NCBI RefSeq assembly: GCF_013423955.1
Contig: NZ_JACCKX010000001.1
Coordinates: 3,038,001 to 3,102,000 of the forward strand
DNA length: 64,000 nt
Direction of reading: 5' to 3'
Origin: Ottowia beijingensis
GTDB lineage: Bacteria > Pseudomonadota > Gammaproteobacteria > Burkholderiales > Burkholderiaceae_C
Both the position numbers and the translations under genes were made by a program. This document shows, piece after piece, positions 29,510 through 41,417 of the stretch. Position 1 is the stretch's first letter. Each line of letters starts with the position of its first letter. The notes under the pieces were generated by a model. That model was not told the origin of the DNA, searched no databases, and saw only the letters and a program-made list of their open reading frames with translations.

Positions 29510-30334
29510 CTGATGCACCCCCAAATCGACCCCATCGCCATCCAGATCGGCCCGCTGGCCATTCACTGGTACGGCCTGACCTACCTGGTCGCGTTCGCGC
29601 TGTTCTTCTTCCTGGCCACGCGGCGCCTGCGGCACGAGCCGTTCGCCAGCATCACCCTGCCCGCGCCGTGGACGCGGCGCGACATCGAGGACATGCTGTT
29701 CTGGGGCGTGGTCGGCGTCATCGCCGGCGGGCGGCTGGGCTACTGCCTGTTCTACAAGCCGGCCTATTACGCCGCGCACCCGCTGGAGATTTTCTACATC
29801 TGGCAGGGCGGCATGAGCTTTCACGGCGGCATGCTGGGCGTGATCGTGGCGATGATGTGGTGGGCGCGTTCGCGCGGCCGGCCCTGGATGCAGGTGACGG
29901 ACCTGATCGCGCCCTGCGTGCCGCTGGGCCTGGCCTCGGGCCGCGTGGGCAACTTCATCAACGGCGAGCTGTGGGGCCGCGTGGCCGATCCGTCGCTGCC
30001 CTGGGGCATGGTGTTCCGCGGCGCGGGCGATGCGCCGCGCCACCCGTCGCAGATCTACCAGTTCCTGCTCGAAGGCGTGCTGCTGTTCATCCTGCTCTGG
30101 CTGTACGCGCGCCAGCCGCGCAAGATGGGGCAGGTGAGCGGCGCCTTCCTGTTCGGCTACGGCGTGTTCCGCTTCATCGCCGAATACTTCCGCGAACCCG
30201 ACGCCCACCTGGGCCTGCTGGCGCTGGGCATGAGCATGGGGCAGTGGCTGTGCATCCCGATGATCGTGGCCGGCGCGGCCATGTGGCTCTGGGCCACGCG
30301 GCGCGACGATGCAGCGCTGGCCTATCAAAAATAG
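29507..30334 (+). CDS. lgt: prolipoprotein diacylglyceryl transferase
   Basis: 275 residues from ATG 29507 (a second ATG at 29,513). Inner-membrane enzyme that moves diacylglycerol from phosphatidylglycerol to the lipobox cysteine of lipoproteins. Signature [14 protein letters not shown] (about residues 145-158) with the essential arginine and asparagine; other conserved pieces are [28 protein letters not shown] and [12 protein letters not shown]. About seven transmembrane segments. The last codons and stop (AYQK) are supplied by the start of a dispersed palindromic repeat. Confidence 0.96.
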   Translation: MLMHPQIDPIAIQIGPLAIHWYGLTYLVAFALFFFLATRRLRHEPFASITLPAPWTRRDIEDMLFWGVVGVIAGGRLGYCLFYKPAYYAAHPLEIFYIWQGGMSFHGGMLGVIVAMMWWARSRGRPWMQVTDLIAPCVPLGLASGRVGNFINGELWGRVADPSLPWGMVFRGAGDAPRHPSQIYQFLLEGVLLFILLWLYARQPRKMGQVSGAFLFGYGVFRFIAEYFREPDAHLGLLALGMSMGQWLCIPMIVAGAAMWLWATRRDDAALAYQK

Positions 30335-30418
30335 GAGCTGCTTGCGCCCGTTAATAAAAGATTTCAGGTCTTTTTGTATCTGAAATCATTGTATAACAAG
30401 CGCAAGCAGCTCATTTTT
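30322..30418. repeat. palindromic dispersed repeat (AGCTGCTTGCGC family), copy after lgt
   Basis: Outer arms GAGCTGCTTGCGC (30,335-30,347) and GCGCAAGCAGCTC (30,400-30,412); inner arms GATTTCAG and CTGAAATC. Same plan as 55,308-55,404. It forms a long cruciform-like hairpin after lgt and may act as its terminator. Confidence 0.85.
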
Positions 30419-30512
30419 CAGGAGTGAACAACCGCATGTCTTTCGCTTGCAAGCCACACGGCACGGACCGCGCCAGCGGGCGCTTCCGCCCTGGCCCGCG
30501 CCACGAACAGCC

Positions 30513-31903
30513 ATGACCGACAAGACCACCAACGGCCTGGAAGAAGCGCTGACCCGCCAGCTGCGCACCACCCGCGAACGCCTCGGCGCCATGCTGGGCC
30601 GGCAGGGCGAGGCGCTGTCGCCCTGGGTGCTGCGGCGCACGCTGCGCGAGCTGCAGAACGTGGCCGACCCGGCGGTGAGCGACGTCGAAGGCGGCCGCCG
30701 CGCTGCCGGCGTGGCCGGCTGGTACGCCCAGGCCACGCCCGAGCAGCGGCGCGATTGCTGGCTGCTGATGAGCGAGCAGTTCCCGCCCGATCCGTCCGCC
30801 ATCCAGGCCGCGCACGACGCCTACGACGCCGCCCGCGGCACCGACGAGGAAGCCCGTGCCGAAGTGCGCCTGCGCAAGGCCTTCGCCTCGCCCCGCACGC
30901 GGTTGCTGCAGCGCTTTGCCGCTTTCCCCGAGGGCGTGCGCTTTCTGGTCGATCTGCGGGCCGAGCTGCTGCCGCACCTGCGGCACGAAAAGCGCCTGCT
31001 GGCGCTGGATGCCGAGCTGGAAGACCTGTTCTCCAGCTGGTTCGACGTCGGCTTTCTGGAACTGCAGCGCATCAGCTGGCACTCGCCCGCGTCGCTGGTC
31101 GAAAAGCTCATCAAGTACGAGGCGGTGCACGACATCCGCAGCTGGGCCGACGCCAAGAACCGGCTCGACGAGGACCGGCGCTGCTATGGCTTCTTCCATC
31201 CGCGCCTGCCGGGCGAGCCGCTGATCTTCGTCGAGGTGGCGCTGCTCAAGGACATGGCCGGCAGCATCACCCCGCTGCTGGACGAGGAAGCCGCCGCCGC
31301 CGACCTGGACAAGGCCACCGCCGCCATCTTCTATTCGATCAGCAACACGCAGACCGGGCTGCGCGGCGTCAGCTTTGGCGACTCGCTGATCAAGCGCGTG
31401 GTCGAAACCCTGCGCGCCGAATTCCCCAGCTCAAGGTGTTCGCCACGCTGTCGCCCATCCCCGGCCTGCGCGGCTGGCTGGGCAAGCACGCCGACGATTT
31501 GCTGCAGGCCATGCCCGCGCGGGCGCGCCAGGCGCTGGCGCGCGAGCTGCAGCAGACCGAGCTGAAGGCCGCCGACATCACCGCCGCGCTGGAGAAGGCC
31601 GCCGAGCTGGGCGAAAAATCCGCCCTGCGCCGCTGGCTGCTGGCCGCGGCGGCGCGCTACCTGGGCAGCGAACTGACACCCGATGGCCGCCCGCTGGACG
31701 CCGTGGCGCGCTTTCACCTCGGCAACGGCGCGCGCGTGGAGCGGCTCAACTGGCTGGCCGACCCATCCGCCAAGGGGCTGAAGCAGTCCTACGGGCTGAT
31801 GGTCAACTACCTGTACGACCTCAAGCGCCTGGACCGCCACCGCGTGCAACTGGCACAGGGACAAATCCCGGTATCGAGCGCCGTGCAAAGCCTGCAAGAT
31901 TGA
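30513..31903 (+). CDS. malonyl-CoA decarboxylase (apparent frameshift)
   Basis: Converts malonyl-CoA to acetyl-CoA and CO2. One base is missing in the C4 run at 31,424-31,427, where AEFPQLKVFATLSPIPGL is expected; repaired length 463 residues. N-terminal helical oligomerisation domain to about residue 180 (LLALDAELEDLFSSWFDVGF), then the GNAT-fold catalytic domain: HPRLPGEPLIFVEVAL, FYSISNTQTGLRGVSFGDSL (catalytic serine/CoA site region), and a C-terminal VARFHLGNGARVERLNWLAD with the catalytic histidine, then NYLYDL. First gene of a malonate-use cluster with the receptor, hydratase and synthetase genes that follow. Confidence 0.93.
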
Positions 31904-31944
31904 TGGTTGCCCCTTGAATACAACCACGACAGGAGACTGAAACC

Positions 31945-32925
31945 ATGCGCTTTTCCATCCGCCGCCGCCAGATCATGATGGCCGCATCCGCCTGCGCGCT
32001 GCCGCTGGCCGTGCGGGCGCAAGCCGGCTGGCCCGGCAAGCCGGTCAATATGATCGTGCCGTTTCCGGCCGGTGGCGGCACCGACGCCTTCGCGCGCCCG
32101 CTGGCGGCGCAGTTCAGCAAGCTGACCGGCCAGACGCTGGTGATCGACAACCGCGGCGGCGCCGGCGGCACGCTGGGCGCCTCGGTGGCGGCCAAGCTGC
32201 CGGGCGATGGCTATCACCTGTTCATGGGCGGCGCGCACCACATGGTGGCGCCCAGCATGTACCCCCGGCTGGATTACGACATCGAGAAGGACTTCGTGCC
32301 GCTGATCCAGGTGGCCAGCGTGCCGCAGGTGCTGGTGGTGAACCCCAAGCGCGTGCCGCAGGCCACGGCGAAGGAGCTGATCGAGCACCTGCGCAGGAAC
32401 CCGGGCAAGATGAACTACGCCTCGGCCGGCGCCGGCTCGGTGCACCACCTGGCGGGCGAGCTGTTCAAGATCCAGACCAGGACCTTCATCACCCACATTC
32501 CGTACCGCGGCGCCGGCCCGGCGCTGCAGGACCTGATCGCCGGCACGGTGGACATGGCCTTCGACGGCCTGGGTTCGTCGGCCGGGCACATCGCCGGTGG
32601 CCGCATCAAGGCGCTGATGGTGGCGGGCGACAAGCGCAACCCGGCCATCCCCGACGCGCCCAGCGCCGCCGAGGTGGGCCTGCCCGACTACAAGGTGAGC
32701 ACCTGGTACGGCATCTGGGCGCCCAAGGGAATGCCGGCGGATGCCCAGGCGGCGGCCATCGAGGCGATCCGCAAGAGCGTGCAGGCCGACGAGGCCAAGG
32801 CCGTGTGGGACAAGCAGGGCGCGGCCTTCCCCAACGTGGCCGGCCCGCAGTTCGCGCAGCTGATCCACGGCGAAATCCGCAAGTGGGCCGAGGTGGTGAA
32901 AGCCTCGGGCGCCAAGCTGGAGTAG
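31945..32925 (+). CDS. Bug-family (tripartite tricarboxylate) periplasmic solute receptor
   Basis: 326 residues from ATG 31945 with AGGAGACTGAAACC upstream. Twin-arginine-like or Sec signal MRFSIRRRQIMMAASACALP, then the Bug hallmark WPGKPVNMIVPFPAGGGTDA, PYRGAGPALQDLIAGTVDM and GLPDYKVSTWYGIWAPKGMP. Bug receptors bind carboxylates and are hugely expanded in Burkholderiales. In this cluster malonate is the likely ligand (inference from context). No TctA/TctB membrane genes are adjacent, which is normal for this family. Confidence 0.92.
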   Translation: MRFSIRRRQIMMAASACALPLAVRAQAGWPGKPVNMIVPFPAGGGTDAFARPLAAQFSKLTGQTLVIDNRGGAGGTLGASVAAKLPGDGYHLFMGGAHHMVAPSMYPRLDYDIEKDFVPLIQVASVPQVLVVNPKRVPQATAKELIEHLRRNPGKMNYASAGAGSVHHLAGELFKIQTRTFITHIPYRGAGPALQDLIAGTVDMAFDGLGSSAGHIAGGRIKALMVAGDKRNPAIPDAPSAAEVGLPDYKVSTWYGIWAPKGMPADAQAAAIEAIRKSVQADEAKAVWDKQGAAFPNVAGPQFAQLIHGEIRKWAEVVKASGAKLE

Positions 32926-32928
32926 CGC

Positions 32929-33726
32929 TTGGCAGGCCACGTAGCGCTGGACAGCGACGGCGACGGGCGCATCGCCGTCGTCACGCTGTCCCATCGCACC
33001 AAGTTCAATGCCATGTCGCGCGCCATGTGGCGCGAGCTGAAGGACGTGTTCACCCGCATCCAGGCCGCCACCCACTGGCGCTGCGTGCTGCTGCGAGGCG
33101 CGGGCGCGCACTTCTGCGCCGGTGGCGACATTGCCGAGTACCCCGACTTCCGCTTCGACGTCGCGCAACTGCGCGCCTTCCACGAGGACGCGGTGTGGGG
33201 CGGCCTGCAGTCCGTGCTGGATTGCGACGTGCCCATCGTCGCCGCCATCGAGGGCAACTGCATGGGCGCGGGGGTGGAGATCGCCAGCGCCTGCGACATC
33301 CGCGTTGCCGCCGACGACGCCAAGTTCGGCGCGCCCATTGCCAAGCTCGGCTTTCCGATGGCGCCGCGCGAGGCGCAGCTGGTGGCGCGCGTGGCCGGCG
33401 AGGCCACGGCGCGCGAGCTGCTGCTGGAGGCCGCCGTGCTGGGCGCGCCCGAGATGAAGGCGCGCGGCTTTCTGCACCGCGTCGAATCGCCAGAGCATCT
33501 GCAGGCCCATGCGCTGGAGCGCGCGCGCCGCATCGCCACGCTGGCGCCCCAGGCAGCGCGCCTGAACAAGCAGACGTTTCGGGCATTGAATCAGGCCTCA
33601 GCGCCCGTGGATACTGCGCAAGCAGCTATTGATAATATAGTAAAAAGCGCCTATGACTACGCCGACAGCGCCGAGCACCGTGAAGGCATCGAAGCCTTTC
33701 TGAGCAAGCGCCCGGCACGTTTCTGA
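32929..33726 (+). CDS. enoyl-CoA hydratase/isomerase family protein
   Basis: 265 residues from TTG 32929, three bases after the receptor stop. Crotonase fold: FNAMSRAMWRELKDVFTRIQ, the first oxyanion-hole motif GAHFCAGGDIAEYPDF and the second IEGNCMGAGVEIASACDIRV. The position equivalent to one catalytic glutamate falls in GAPIAKLGFPMAPREAQL and cannot be confirmed by eye. The C-terminal part encodes AQAAIDNIVKSAYDYA from an embedded fragment of the dispersed repeat (33,613-33,650). Likely part of the malonate/acyl-CoA cluster; substrate unknown. Confidence 0.88.
   Translation: MAGHVALDSDGDGRIAVVTLSHRTKFNAMSRAMWRELKDVFTRIQAATHWRCVLLRGAGAHFCAGGDIAEYPDFRFDVAQLRAFHEDAVWGGLQSVLDCDVPIVAAIEGNCMGAGVEIASACDIRVAADDAKFGAPIAKLGFPMAPREAQLVARVAGEATARELLLEAAVLGAPEMKARGFLHRVESPEHLQAHALERARRIATLAPQAARLNKQTFRALNQASAPVDTAQAAIDNIVKSAYDYADSAEHREGIEAFLSKRPARF
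33613..33650. repeat. fragment of the palindromic dispersed repeat inside a coding region
   Basis: TGCGCAAGCAGCTATTGATA and the following ATATAGTAAAAAGCG match one arm of the repeats at 30,322 and 55,308, yet stay open in the frame of the hydratase gene. Confidence 0.6.
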
Positions 33727-33749
33727 CTTCGATTCCCGTCCCATCCGCC

Positions 33750-35333
<1,584 letters not shown>

Positions 35334-35439
35334 CTGACGGCGTTGGCTGACAGGGGTGCGCGGGGGCGCGGGTAAACTCGTTGCCGAACGGCCGCCTTGT
35401 AGCAGGCCAGAAGAACACACACTACGCGAAGGAAACTGC

Positions 35440-36057
35440 ATGTCGCTGCGAGCACTGCTTTTGCTGATCATCGGCGCCGCCATCGTGGCGTTCATCGGCG
35501 TCAACTGGACGGCGATGACCATGCCGACCGACCTCAACCTGATCTTCACCGAGATCCGCGCGCCGCTCGGCTTGGTGCTGCTGGGCCTGATGGCGCTGCT
35601 GTCGGTGGTGTTCGTGGGCCTGATCGCCTACACGCAGGGCACGGTGCTGATGGAAACGCGCCGCCACGCCAAGGAACTGACGGCCCAGCGCGAACTGGCC
35701 GACAAGGCCGAGGCTTCGCGCTTCACCGACCTGCGCGCGCACCTGGATAAGGAGGTGGCGCGCTTGTCCGAAGTCATCGACAACCACACGCGCGAAACGC
35801 TGGCCCGCGTGGACCGTGCCGAGATGGGGCTGCGTGATCGTCCGGTGGACCTGGAAGTCGGTCGCCTGGTGCAGGCGGTGGAAAGCCACAACCGCGATCT
35901 GCATGCGCGCGTCGACCGCCTCGAAATGGGCCTGCGCGAAGGTCTGGCGGGTTATGTGCCAGCGCCGGCCAGCGTGCGCCCCGCCATCACCGGCACGCCG
36001 GTGCAGCCGCCGGAAAGCACCGACGAAGACCCCATCGGGACGGCCGTGCCGCGCTGA
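35440..36057 (+). CDS. LapA-like (DUF1049) membrane protein with coiled coil
   Basis: 205 residues from ATG 35440, with AAGGAAACTGC upstream. Two transmembrane segments, LLLLIIGAAIVAFIGVNWTA and LGLVLLGLMALLSVVFVGLI, flank a short periplasmic MPTDLNLIFTEIRAP loop. The cytoplasmic part is a charged helical region with a repeated RVDRxEMGLR pattern (about residues 124-133 and 157-166). A TAAACT -10-like box lies about 65 bases upstream. LapA/YciS proteins help lipopolysaccharide assembly in enterobacteria, but this longer coiled-coil form has no defined role. Confidence 0.75.
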   Translation: MSLRALLLLIIGAAIVAFIGVNWTAMTMPTDLNLIFTEIRAPLGLVLLGLMALLSVVFVGLIAYTQGTVLMETRRHAKELTAQRELADKAEASRFTDLRAHLDKEVARLSEVIDNHTRETLARVDRAEMGLRDRPVDLEVGRLVQAVESHNRDLHARVDRLEMGLREGLAGYVPAPASVRPAITGTPVQPPESTDEDPIGTAVPR

Positions 36058-36082
36058 TCGAACCGCGGCCCCTCACTAAACA

Positions 36083-36119
36083 ACAAGGGCTTCAGGTCAA
36101 ATCGACCTGAAGCCCTTGT
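36083..36119. terminator. bidirectional terminator between the LapA-like gene and uspA
   Basis: ACAAGGGCTTCAGGTC, four-base loop region, GACCTGAAGCCCTTGT. A perfect 16-bp stem between two convergent genes, flanked by an A-rich left side. No long U tract on the plus strand, but the stem is strong. Confidence 0.7.
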
Positions 36120-36171
36120 CGTTATTGCGCAGGCAGCTATCGAAACAGAAGCGTGCTACAGCCTGGGTGCA

Positions 36172-36615
36172 TCAACGCAGCACCAGCACCGGGATTTCGG
36201 AGTGCGTCAGCACCTGCTGTGTCTCGCTGCCCAGCAGCAGGCGCTTGACGCCCTTGCGGCCATGCGAGGCCATGACGATGATGTCGGCCTTGTGCTTCTT
36301 CGCGGCGGCAATCAGCGCGTCGGACACCACGTCCGATTTGGCCAGCACGGGCTTGACCTTCACGCCCTTGGCCTCGCCGGCCTTCTTGACGGCATCGACG
36401 ATCTCCTGGCCGTCGGCGGCCCACTGCTGTTCGACGCGCGAAACGTCCTCCGTCGACAGCGGGATCGAGCCCTCGAAGTAGCTTTGCGGGTAGCGCGGCA
36501 CGACCTTGAGCGCGATCAGTTCCGCGCCGCACAGGGCAGCCAGGTTGATGGCGCTGTCGACGGCCTTCTTGGACAGTTTGGAGCCGTCGGTGGCGACGAG
36601 GATGCGGCTGTACAT
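36172..36615 (-). CDS. universal stress protein, UspA family
   Basis: 147 residues from ATG 36615 (RBS AGGAGAACC upstream). MYSRILVATDGSKLSKKAVD and the C-terminal ATP-type motif VMASHGRKGVKRLLLGSETQ (G2-x-G9-S/T pattern) mark a single Usp domain; ends IPVLVLR. Cytoplasmic stress protein. On the minus strand a GATAAT -10 box (36,698-36,703) lies about 26 bases from the centre of the FNR-type box at 36,723-36,736, which puts that box near -40 for this gene, so induction at low oxygen is likely, as for Anr-controlled Usps. Confidence 0.93.
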   Translation of the reverse strand: MYSRILVATDGSKLSKKAVDSAINLAALCGAELIALKVVPRYPQSYFEGSIPLSTEDVSRVEQQWAADGQEIVDAVKKAGEAKGVKVKPVLAKSDVVSDALIAAAKKHKADIIVMASHGRKGVKRLLLGSETQQVLTHSEIPVLVLR

Positions 36616-36722
36616 GATTGGTTCTCCTGAAAATGTGGTGACTCGGGCGCGGCACCGGCATTGATGCTGGGCAATTCACTCCAAGCGCGACGATACATTA
36701 TCCGTGCAGCGCTCGGCGGCTA

Positions 36723-36736
36723 TTGACTGAAGTCAA
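36723..36736. promoter_or_regulatory. FNR/Anr-type box shared by uspA and ccoI
   Basis: TTGACTGAAGTCAA, a perfect TTGAC-N4-GTCAA palindrome. It is centred about 40 bases from the predicted start of uspA (minus) and about 41.5 bases from GTG 36,771 of ccoI (plus, with TACAGT at 36,758-36,763 as -10), the class II activator distance on both sides. Confidence 0.8.
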
Positions 36737-36770
36737 GCCCGTGTCAACCAAAGGGTGTACAGTCCACGCC

Positions 36771-39120
36771 GTGATCCAAGGTGCAAGCGCGATTTCTTCG
36801 GCCGCCGTGGCAGGCGAGGCAGCGTTTCCGGAACGCGCTGAGCCGACCCGCGGCGACGCTGCCTGGCAACTGCTCGACGAGCGCGACGAGTGGCTGGAGT
36901 TCAGCCGTCCCGTGGGTGCAAGCGCCGGCGACGCCGAACAGGGTGTGTGGGAGTCGAACGTCGTGTTCGAGGGCATGCACTGCGCCGCCTGTGCCGTGAC
37001 CATCGAGCAGGCCCTGCGCGCCACCCCGGAGTGCGCGAGGCGGATATCAGCGCCGCTGCACACCGCGGCCGCGTGGTGTGGGACGAGTCGGCCACCAAGC
37101 CTTCCGACTGGATGCAGGCGGTGCTGCGCACCGGCTACCGGCCATTGCCGGCCAGCGACGCGTTCGCGGCGGAACGCCGCCAGGCCGAGACGCGCAAGAT
37201 GATGTGGCGCCTGGGCGTGGCGGGCGTGTGCATGATGCAGGTGATGATGTACGCCACGCCGGAGTACTTCACCAGCGCGGGCGAGATGGAGGCCGACACC
37301 GTGCGCCTGCTGCGCTGGGCGCAATGGGTGCTGTCGATTCCGGTGGTGCTGTTCTCGTGCCAGCCGTTCTTTCGCAACGCGTGGCTCGACCTGAAGCTGC
37401 GCCGCGTCAGCATGGATCTGCCGGTGGCGCTGGGCATGCTGATCACCTTCGTGGTCAGTTCGCTGGGCACCTTCGAACCGCAGGGCGTGTTCGGGCACCA
37501 GGTGTATTTCGATTCGCTCACCATGTTCGTGTTCTTCCTGCTCACCGGGCGCTGGCTGGAACTGCGCCTGCGCGACCGCACGGCCGGTGCGCTGGAGGCG
37601 CTGATGCACCGTCTGCCCGACAGCGTGCAGCGCCAGAGCGGTGCCGGCGGCTGGGAGCGGGTGTCGGTGCGGCGCGTGCGTGTGGGCGACGTGCTGCGCG
37701 TGTTGCCGGGCGAGGTGTTTCCGGCGGATGGGCTGGTGCTGCGCGGCGAGACTTCGGCCGACGAGTCGCTGCTCACCGGCGAATCGACGCCGCTGGCGCG
37801 CGGCCAGGGCCAGCGCGTGATCGCCGGTAGCCACAACCTGACGGCGCCGGTGGACATGCGGGTGGAGCAGATCGGCGGCGACACACGCTACGCGCAGATC
37901 GTGGCGCTGATGGAGCAGGCTTCCACCAGCAAGCCGCAGATCGCGTTGCTGGCCGACCGCCTGGCCAAGCCTTTCCTGATCTTCGTGCTGCTGGCGGCGG
38001 GACTGGCCTGCATCTGGTGGTGGCCCACCGATCCCGGCCATGCGCTGATGATCGCCGTGGCGATCCTGGTGGTCACCTGCCCCTGCGCGCTGTCGCTGGC
38101 CACGCCCGCGGCCATGCTGGCCAGCGCGGGCGCGCTGGCCAGGAGGGGTGTGCTGGTTCGGCGGCTGCAGGCGCTGGAGGCCTTGGCGCAGGTCGACATG
38201 GTGGTGTTCGACAAGACCGGCACGCTGACGCGCGATGCCTTCGTGCTGGAGGACCTGCGCTTGCGCGACGGCGTGAGCCGGGCCCAGGCGCTGGCCCTGG
38301 CCGCGGCGCTGGCGCGTGACAGCCTGCATCCGGTGTCGCGTGCGCTGGTCGATGCGGCACGGGCCGAGGGTCGGGCTCCAGCGGAGAAACGCCTGTGCTG
38401 GCGGCGCTGGAGGAAGTGGCCGGGCAGGGCGTCAAGGCACGGCTGGCGAACGGCCATGAAGTGCGCCTGGGGTCGGCCGCATTCTTCGGTGTGCCGGTCA
38501 CCAACGGCTCCGGGCCGAGCAGCCATCTGAGTGATGGGCAAGGTTGGCTGGCCAGCTTTCACTTCCGCGAGGATGCGCGCGACGATGCGCAGGCTTCGGT
38601 GGCGGCGCTGAAGGATGATGGCGTGAAGGTGCGCCTGCTGTCGGGTGACCGGCACGACGCGGCGGCGCGCCTTGGCGCGCTCGTGGGCATCGACGATGCG
38701 CGCGGTGGCTGCCTGCCGGACGACAAGCTGGCCCTGATGCAGCAGGCCCAGGCCGAGGGTGCGACCGTTGCCATGGTGGGCGATGGCCTGAACGATGGGC
38801 CGGTGCTGGCCGGCGCCAACGTGTCGTTCGCGTTCGGCCGTTCGGTGCCGCTGGCGCGGGCGCAGGCCGACTTCGTGGTGCTGGGGGATCGCCTGTCGCT
38901 GATTCCCGCATGCCGTGCCAAGGCCCGCCGCACCATGCGCATCGTCAGGCAGAATCTCGGCTGGGCGGCGGCCTACAACGCCATCGGCGTGCCGCTGGCG
39001 ATGATGGGTTGGGTGTCGGCCTGGCTGGCCGGGCTGGGCATGGCAGCCAGTTCGCTGCTGGTGGTGATCAACGCGCTGCGTCTGTCCTACGATGAGCGGC
39101 CGCACGAAAAGGTGCACTGA
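36771..39120 (+). CDS. ccoI: cbb3 oxidase-associated copper P1B-type ATPase CcoI/FixI (two apparent frameshifts)
   Basis: About 783 residues after adding one base near 37,024-37,029 and one near 38,387. GTG 36771 is preferred because the earlier TTG at 36,723 lies inside the FNR box. Domains: heavy-metal-associated domain with GMHCAACAVTIEQAL, transmembrane helices, actuator TGES (LLTGESTPLARGQG), CPC metal-transport motif VVTCPCALSLATPAAM, phosphorylation VFDKTGTLTRDAF, and hinge MVGDGLNDGPVLAGANVSFA. Exports or delivers copper for cbb3 oxidase assembly. It overlaps ccoS by TGATG and heads the cco locus. Confidence 0.94.
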
Positions 39121-39257
39121 TGGACATTCTTTACTTGCTCATCCCGCTGTCGGTCGTGCTGGTGTTCTTCATTCTCGGCGCGCTCTGGTGGGCCATCTAC
39201 CGTGGCCAGTTCGACGACGTTGACCGCGAAGGCGAGCGGATTTTCGAGCACGATTGA
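39120..39257 (+). CDS. ccoS: cbb3 oxidase maturation protein CcoS
   Basis: 45 residues; ATG 39120 overlaps the ccoI TGA. One transmembrane helix, LIPLSVVLVFFILGALWWAI, then YRGQFDDVDREGERIFEHD, the FDD and charged tail typical of CcoS. It helps insert redox cofactors or copper into CcoN in the inner membrane. Its stop codon lies inside the FNR box that drives ccoN. Confidence 0.93.
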   Translation: MDILYLLIPLSVVLVFFILGALWWAIYRGQFDDVDREGERIFEHD

Positions 39258-39267
39258 CACACATCAA
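39254..39267. promoter_or_regulatory. FNR/Anr-type box upstream of ccoNOQP
   Basis: TTGACACACATCAA (TTGAC-N4-ATCAA). A GATACT -10 box at about 39,288-39,293 and the predicted start near 39,302 place it at about -41. The ccoN ATG is at 39,326. Confidence 0.8.
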
Positions 39268-39325
39268 TCAAGCCCGATAATCTGAATCGGGATACTCCAA
39301 AAAGTTTTTTCAGGAAGAGGTGGAA

Positions 39326-40762
39326 ATGACATTCGCCAATACGCAAGCCACGGTCTACAACGACAAGGTGGTCAGGCAGTTCGCCGTGATGACGGTGGTC
39401 TGGGGCGTGGTCGGCATGCTGGTGGGCGTGATCATCGCCGCGCAGCTGACCTGGCCGCAGTTGAACCCGGGCATTTCATGGCTCAGCTACGGTCGATTGC
39501 GGCCGCTGCACACCAATGCGGTGATCTTTGCGTTCGGTGGCTGCGGCCTGTTTGCAACGGCCTATTACGTGGTGCAGCGCACCTGCCAGGTGCGCTTGTT
39601 CTCCGACAAGCTCGCGGCGTTCACATTCTGGGGCTGGCAGCTGGTGATCCTGGCGACTGCCATCACGCTGCCGCTGGGCCTGAACAGCAGCAAGGAATAC
39701 GCCGAAATGGAGTGGCCGATCGACGTGCTGATCGCGCTGGTCTGGGTGTCCTTCGCCGTGGTGTTCTTCGGCACGGTGGGCACGCGCCGGGTCAAGCACA
39801 TCTATGTGGCCAACTGGTTCTACGGCGGCTTCATCCTGGCCATCGCGCTGCTGCACATCGTCAACAGCGCGGCGCTGCCGGTCGGCCTGTTCAAGTCCTA
39901 CTCGGCCTATGCCGGCGTGCAGGACGCCATGGTGCAGTGGTGGTACGGCCACAACGCCGTGGGCTTCTTCCTGACCACCGGCTTCCTGGGCATGATGTAC
40001 TACTTCATCCCCAAGCAGGCCGAGCGCCCGGTGTACAGCTACCGCCTGTCCATCGTCCACTTCTGGGCGCTGATCTTCACCTACATGTGGGCCGGCCCGC
40101 ACCACCTGCACTACACCGCGCTGCCCGACTGGGCGCAGAGCGTGGGCATGGTGTTCTCGCTGATCCTGCTGGCACCCAGCTGGGGCGGCATGATGAACGG
40201 CATCATGACGCTGTCGGGCGCCTGGCACAAACTGCGTGACGACCCCATCCTGCGCTTCCTGATCGTGTCGCTGTCGTTCTACGGCATGTCCACGTTCGAA
40301 GGCCCGATGATGTCGATCAAGACCGTCAACGCGCTGTCGCACTACACCGATTGGACGGTGGGCCACGTGCACTCCGGCGCGCTGGGCTGGGTCGGCCTGA
40401 TCACCATCGGCTCCATCTACTACCTGCTGCCGCGTCTGTTCGGCCAGCGTCAGATGTACAGCATCAAGGCCATCGAGGTGCATTTCTGGATTGCCACCAT
40501 CGGTATCGTCGTGTACATCGCCGCGATGTGGATTGCCGGCGTGATGCAGGGCCTGATGTGGCGTGCAGTCAACGCCGACGGCACGCTGACCTACACCTTC
40601 GTCGAATCGGTCAAGGCCACGTATCCGTTCTACGTGCTGCGCCTGATCGGTGGTCTGCTGTACCTGAGTGGCATGGTGGTCATGCTGTGGAACATGCTCA
40701 AGACCATCGCTGCCGGCCGTGTGGTCCAGGTTCAGATTCCCGCGGTCGCGGCCCACGCCTGA
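39326..40762 (+). CDS. ccoN: cbb3-type cytochrome c oxidase subunit I
   Basis: 478 residues from ATG 39326 (CAGGAAGAGG upstream). Twelve or more transmembrane helices carry the haem b and b3-CuB histidines: [49 protein letters not shown] and [16 protein letters not shown]. Catalytic core of the high-affinity oxygen reductase used at low oxygen. First gene of the structural operon ccoNOQP. Confidence 0.98.
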   Translation: MTFANTQATVYNDKVVRQFAVMTVVWGVVGMLVGVIIAAQLTWPQLNPGISWLSYGRLRPLHTNAVIFAFGGCGLFATAYYVVQRTCQVRLFSDKLAAFTFWGWQLVILATAITLPLGLNSSKEYAEMEWPIDVLIALVWVSFAVVFFGTVGTRRVKHIYVANWFYGGFILAIALLHIVNSAALPVGLFKSYSAYAGVQDAMVQWWYGHNAVGFFLTTGFLGMMYYFIPKQAERPVYSYRLSIVHFWALIFTYMWAGPHHLHYTALPDWAQSVGMVFSLILLAPSWGGMMNGIMTLSGAWHKLRDDPILRFLIVSLSFYGMSTFEGPMMSIKTVNALSHYTDWTVGHVHSGALGWVGLITIGSIYYLLPRLFGQRQMYSIKAIEVHFWIATIGIVVYIAAMWIAGVMQGLMWRAVNADGTLTYTFVESVKATYPFYVLRLIGGLLYLSGMVVMLWNMLKTIAAGRVVQVQIPAVAAHA

Positions 40763-40781
40763 TCAGAGGAGGTAAGGAATC

Positions 40782-41399
40782 ATGGCAGCAGAAAAAATCA
40801 CCGGCCACGCCAAGATCGAAACCAACAACTTCCTGATGATCGTGCTGATCCTGCTGGTGGTCTCTGTCGGAGGCCTGGTGGAGATCGTGCCGCTGTTCTT
40901 CCAGAAGTCGACCACGCAGCCGATCGAGGGTCTCAAGCCCTACACCGCGCTGCAGGTCGTGGGGCGCGACGTGTACGTTCGCGAGGGCTGCAACAACTGC
41001 CACACGCAGATGGTGCGCCCGTTCCGCGCCGAGGCGCTGCGCTATGGGCCGTATTCGGTGGCGGGTGAGTTCGTGTACGACCACCCGCACCTGTGGGGCA
41101 GCAAGCGCACCGGACCGGACCTGGGGCGCGTGGGCGGCCGCTACAGCGACGACTGGCACCGCGCGCACCTGAACAACCCGCGCGATGTGGTGCCCGAGTC
41201 GAACATGCCGGCCTACCCCTGGCTGGAAAAGAACGCCGCCAACGCCGGCACGATCCAGGCGCACATGCGCGGCCTGCGCACGCTGGGCGCGCCCTACACC
41301 GACGAGGAAATCGCCAAGGCGCCGGAAGAGGTGAAGGGTAAAACCGAAATGGACGCCGTCATCGCCTACCTGCAGGTGCTGGGCATTCACCGCAAGTAA
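40782..41399 (+). CDS. ccoO: cbb3-type cytochrome c oxidase subunit II (mono-haem)
   Basis: 205 residues, 19 bases after ccoN, with AGGAGG ribosome site. One N-terminal membrane anchor ([20 protein letters not shown]), haem c motif [20 protein letters not shown], methionine-ligand region [15 protein letters not shown]. Periplasmic electron entry subunit next to CcoN. Confidence 0.98.
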   Translation: MAAEKITGHAKIETNNFLMIVLILLVVSVGGLVEIVPLFFQKSTTQPIEGLKPYTALQVVGRDVYVREGCNNCHTQMVRPFRAEALRYGPYSVAGEFVYDHPHLWGSKRTGPDLGRVGGRYSDDWHRAHLNNPRDVVPESNMPAYPWLEKNAANAGTIQAHMRGLRTLGAPYTDEEIAKAPEEVKGKTEMDAVIAYLQVLGIHRK

Positions 41400-41417
41400 G
41401 TCTGGTCAAGCATCATC

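Noticed and set aside
28967..30334. AtpC-Lgt fusion protein
   Set aside because: The open frame exists, but a T5 run explains the lost stop. The repaired epsilon has a natural end at 29,409, and lgt has its own start.
36723..36770. TTG start for ccoI at 36,723
   Set aside because: The TTG is the first half of a perfect FNR-type palindrome. The GTG at 36,771 fits the predicted transcription start and the protein family better.
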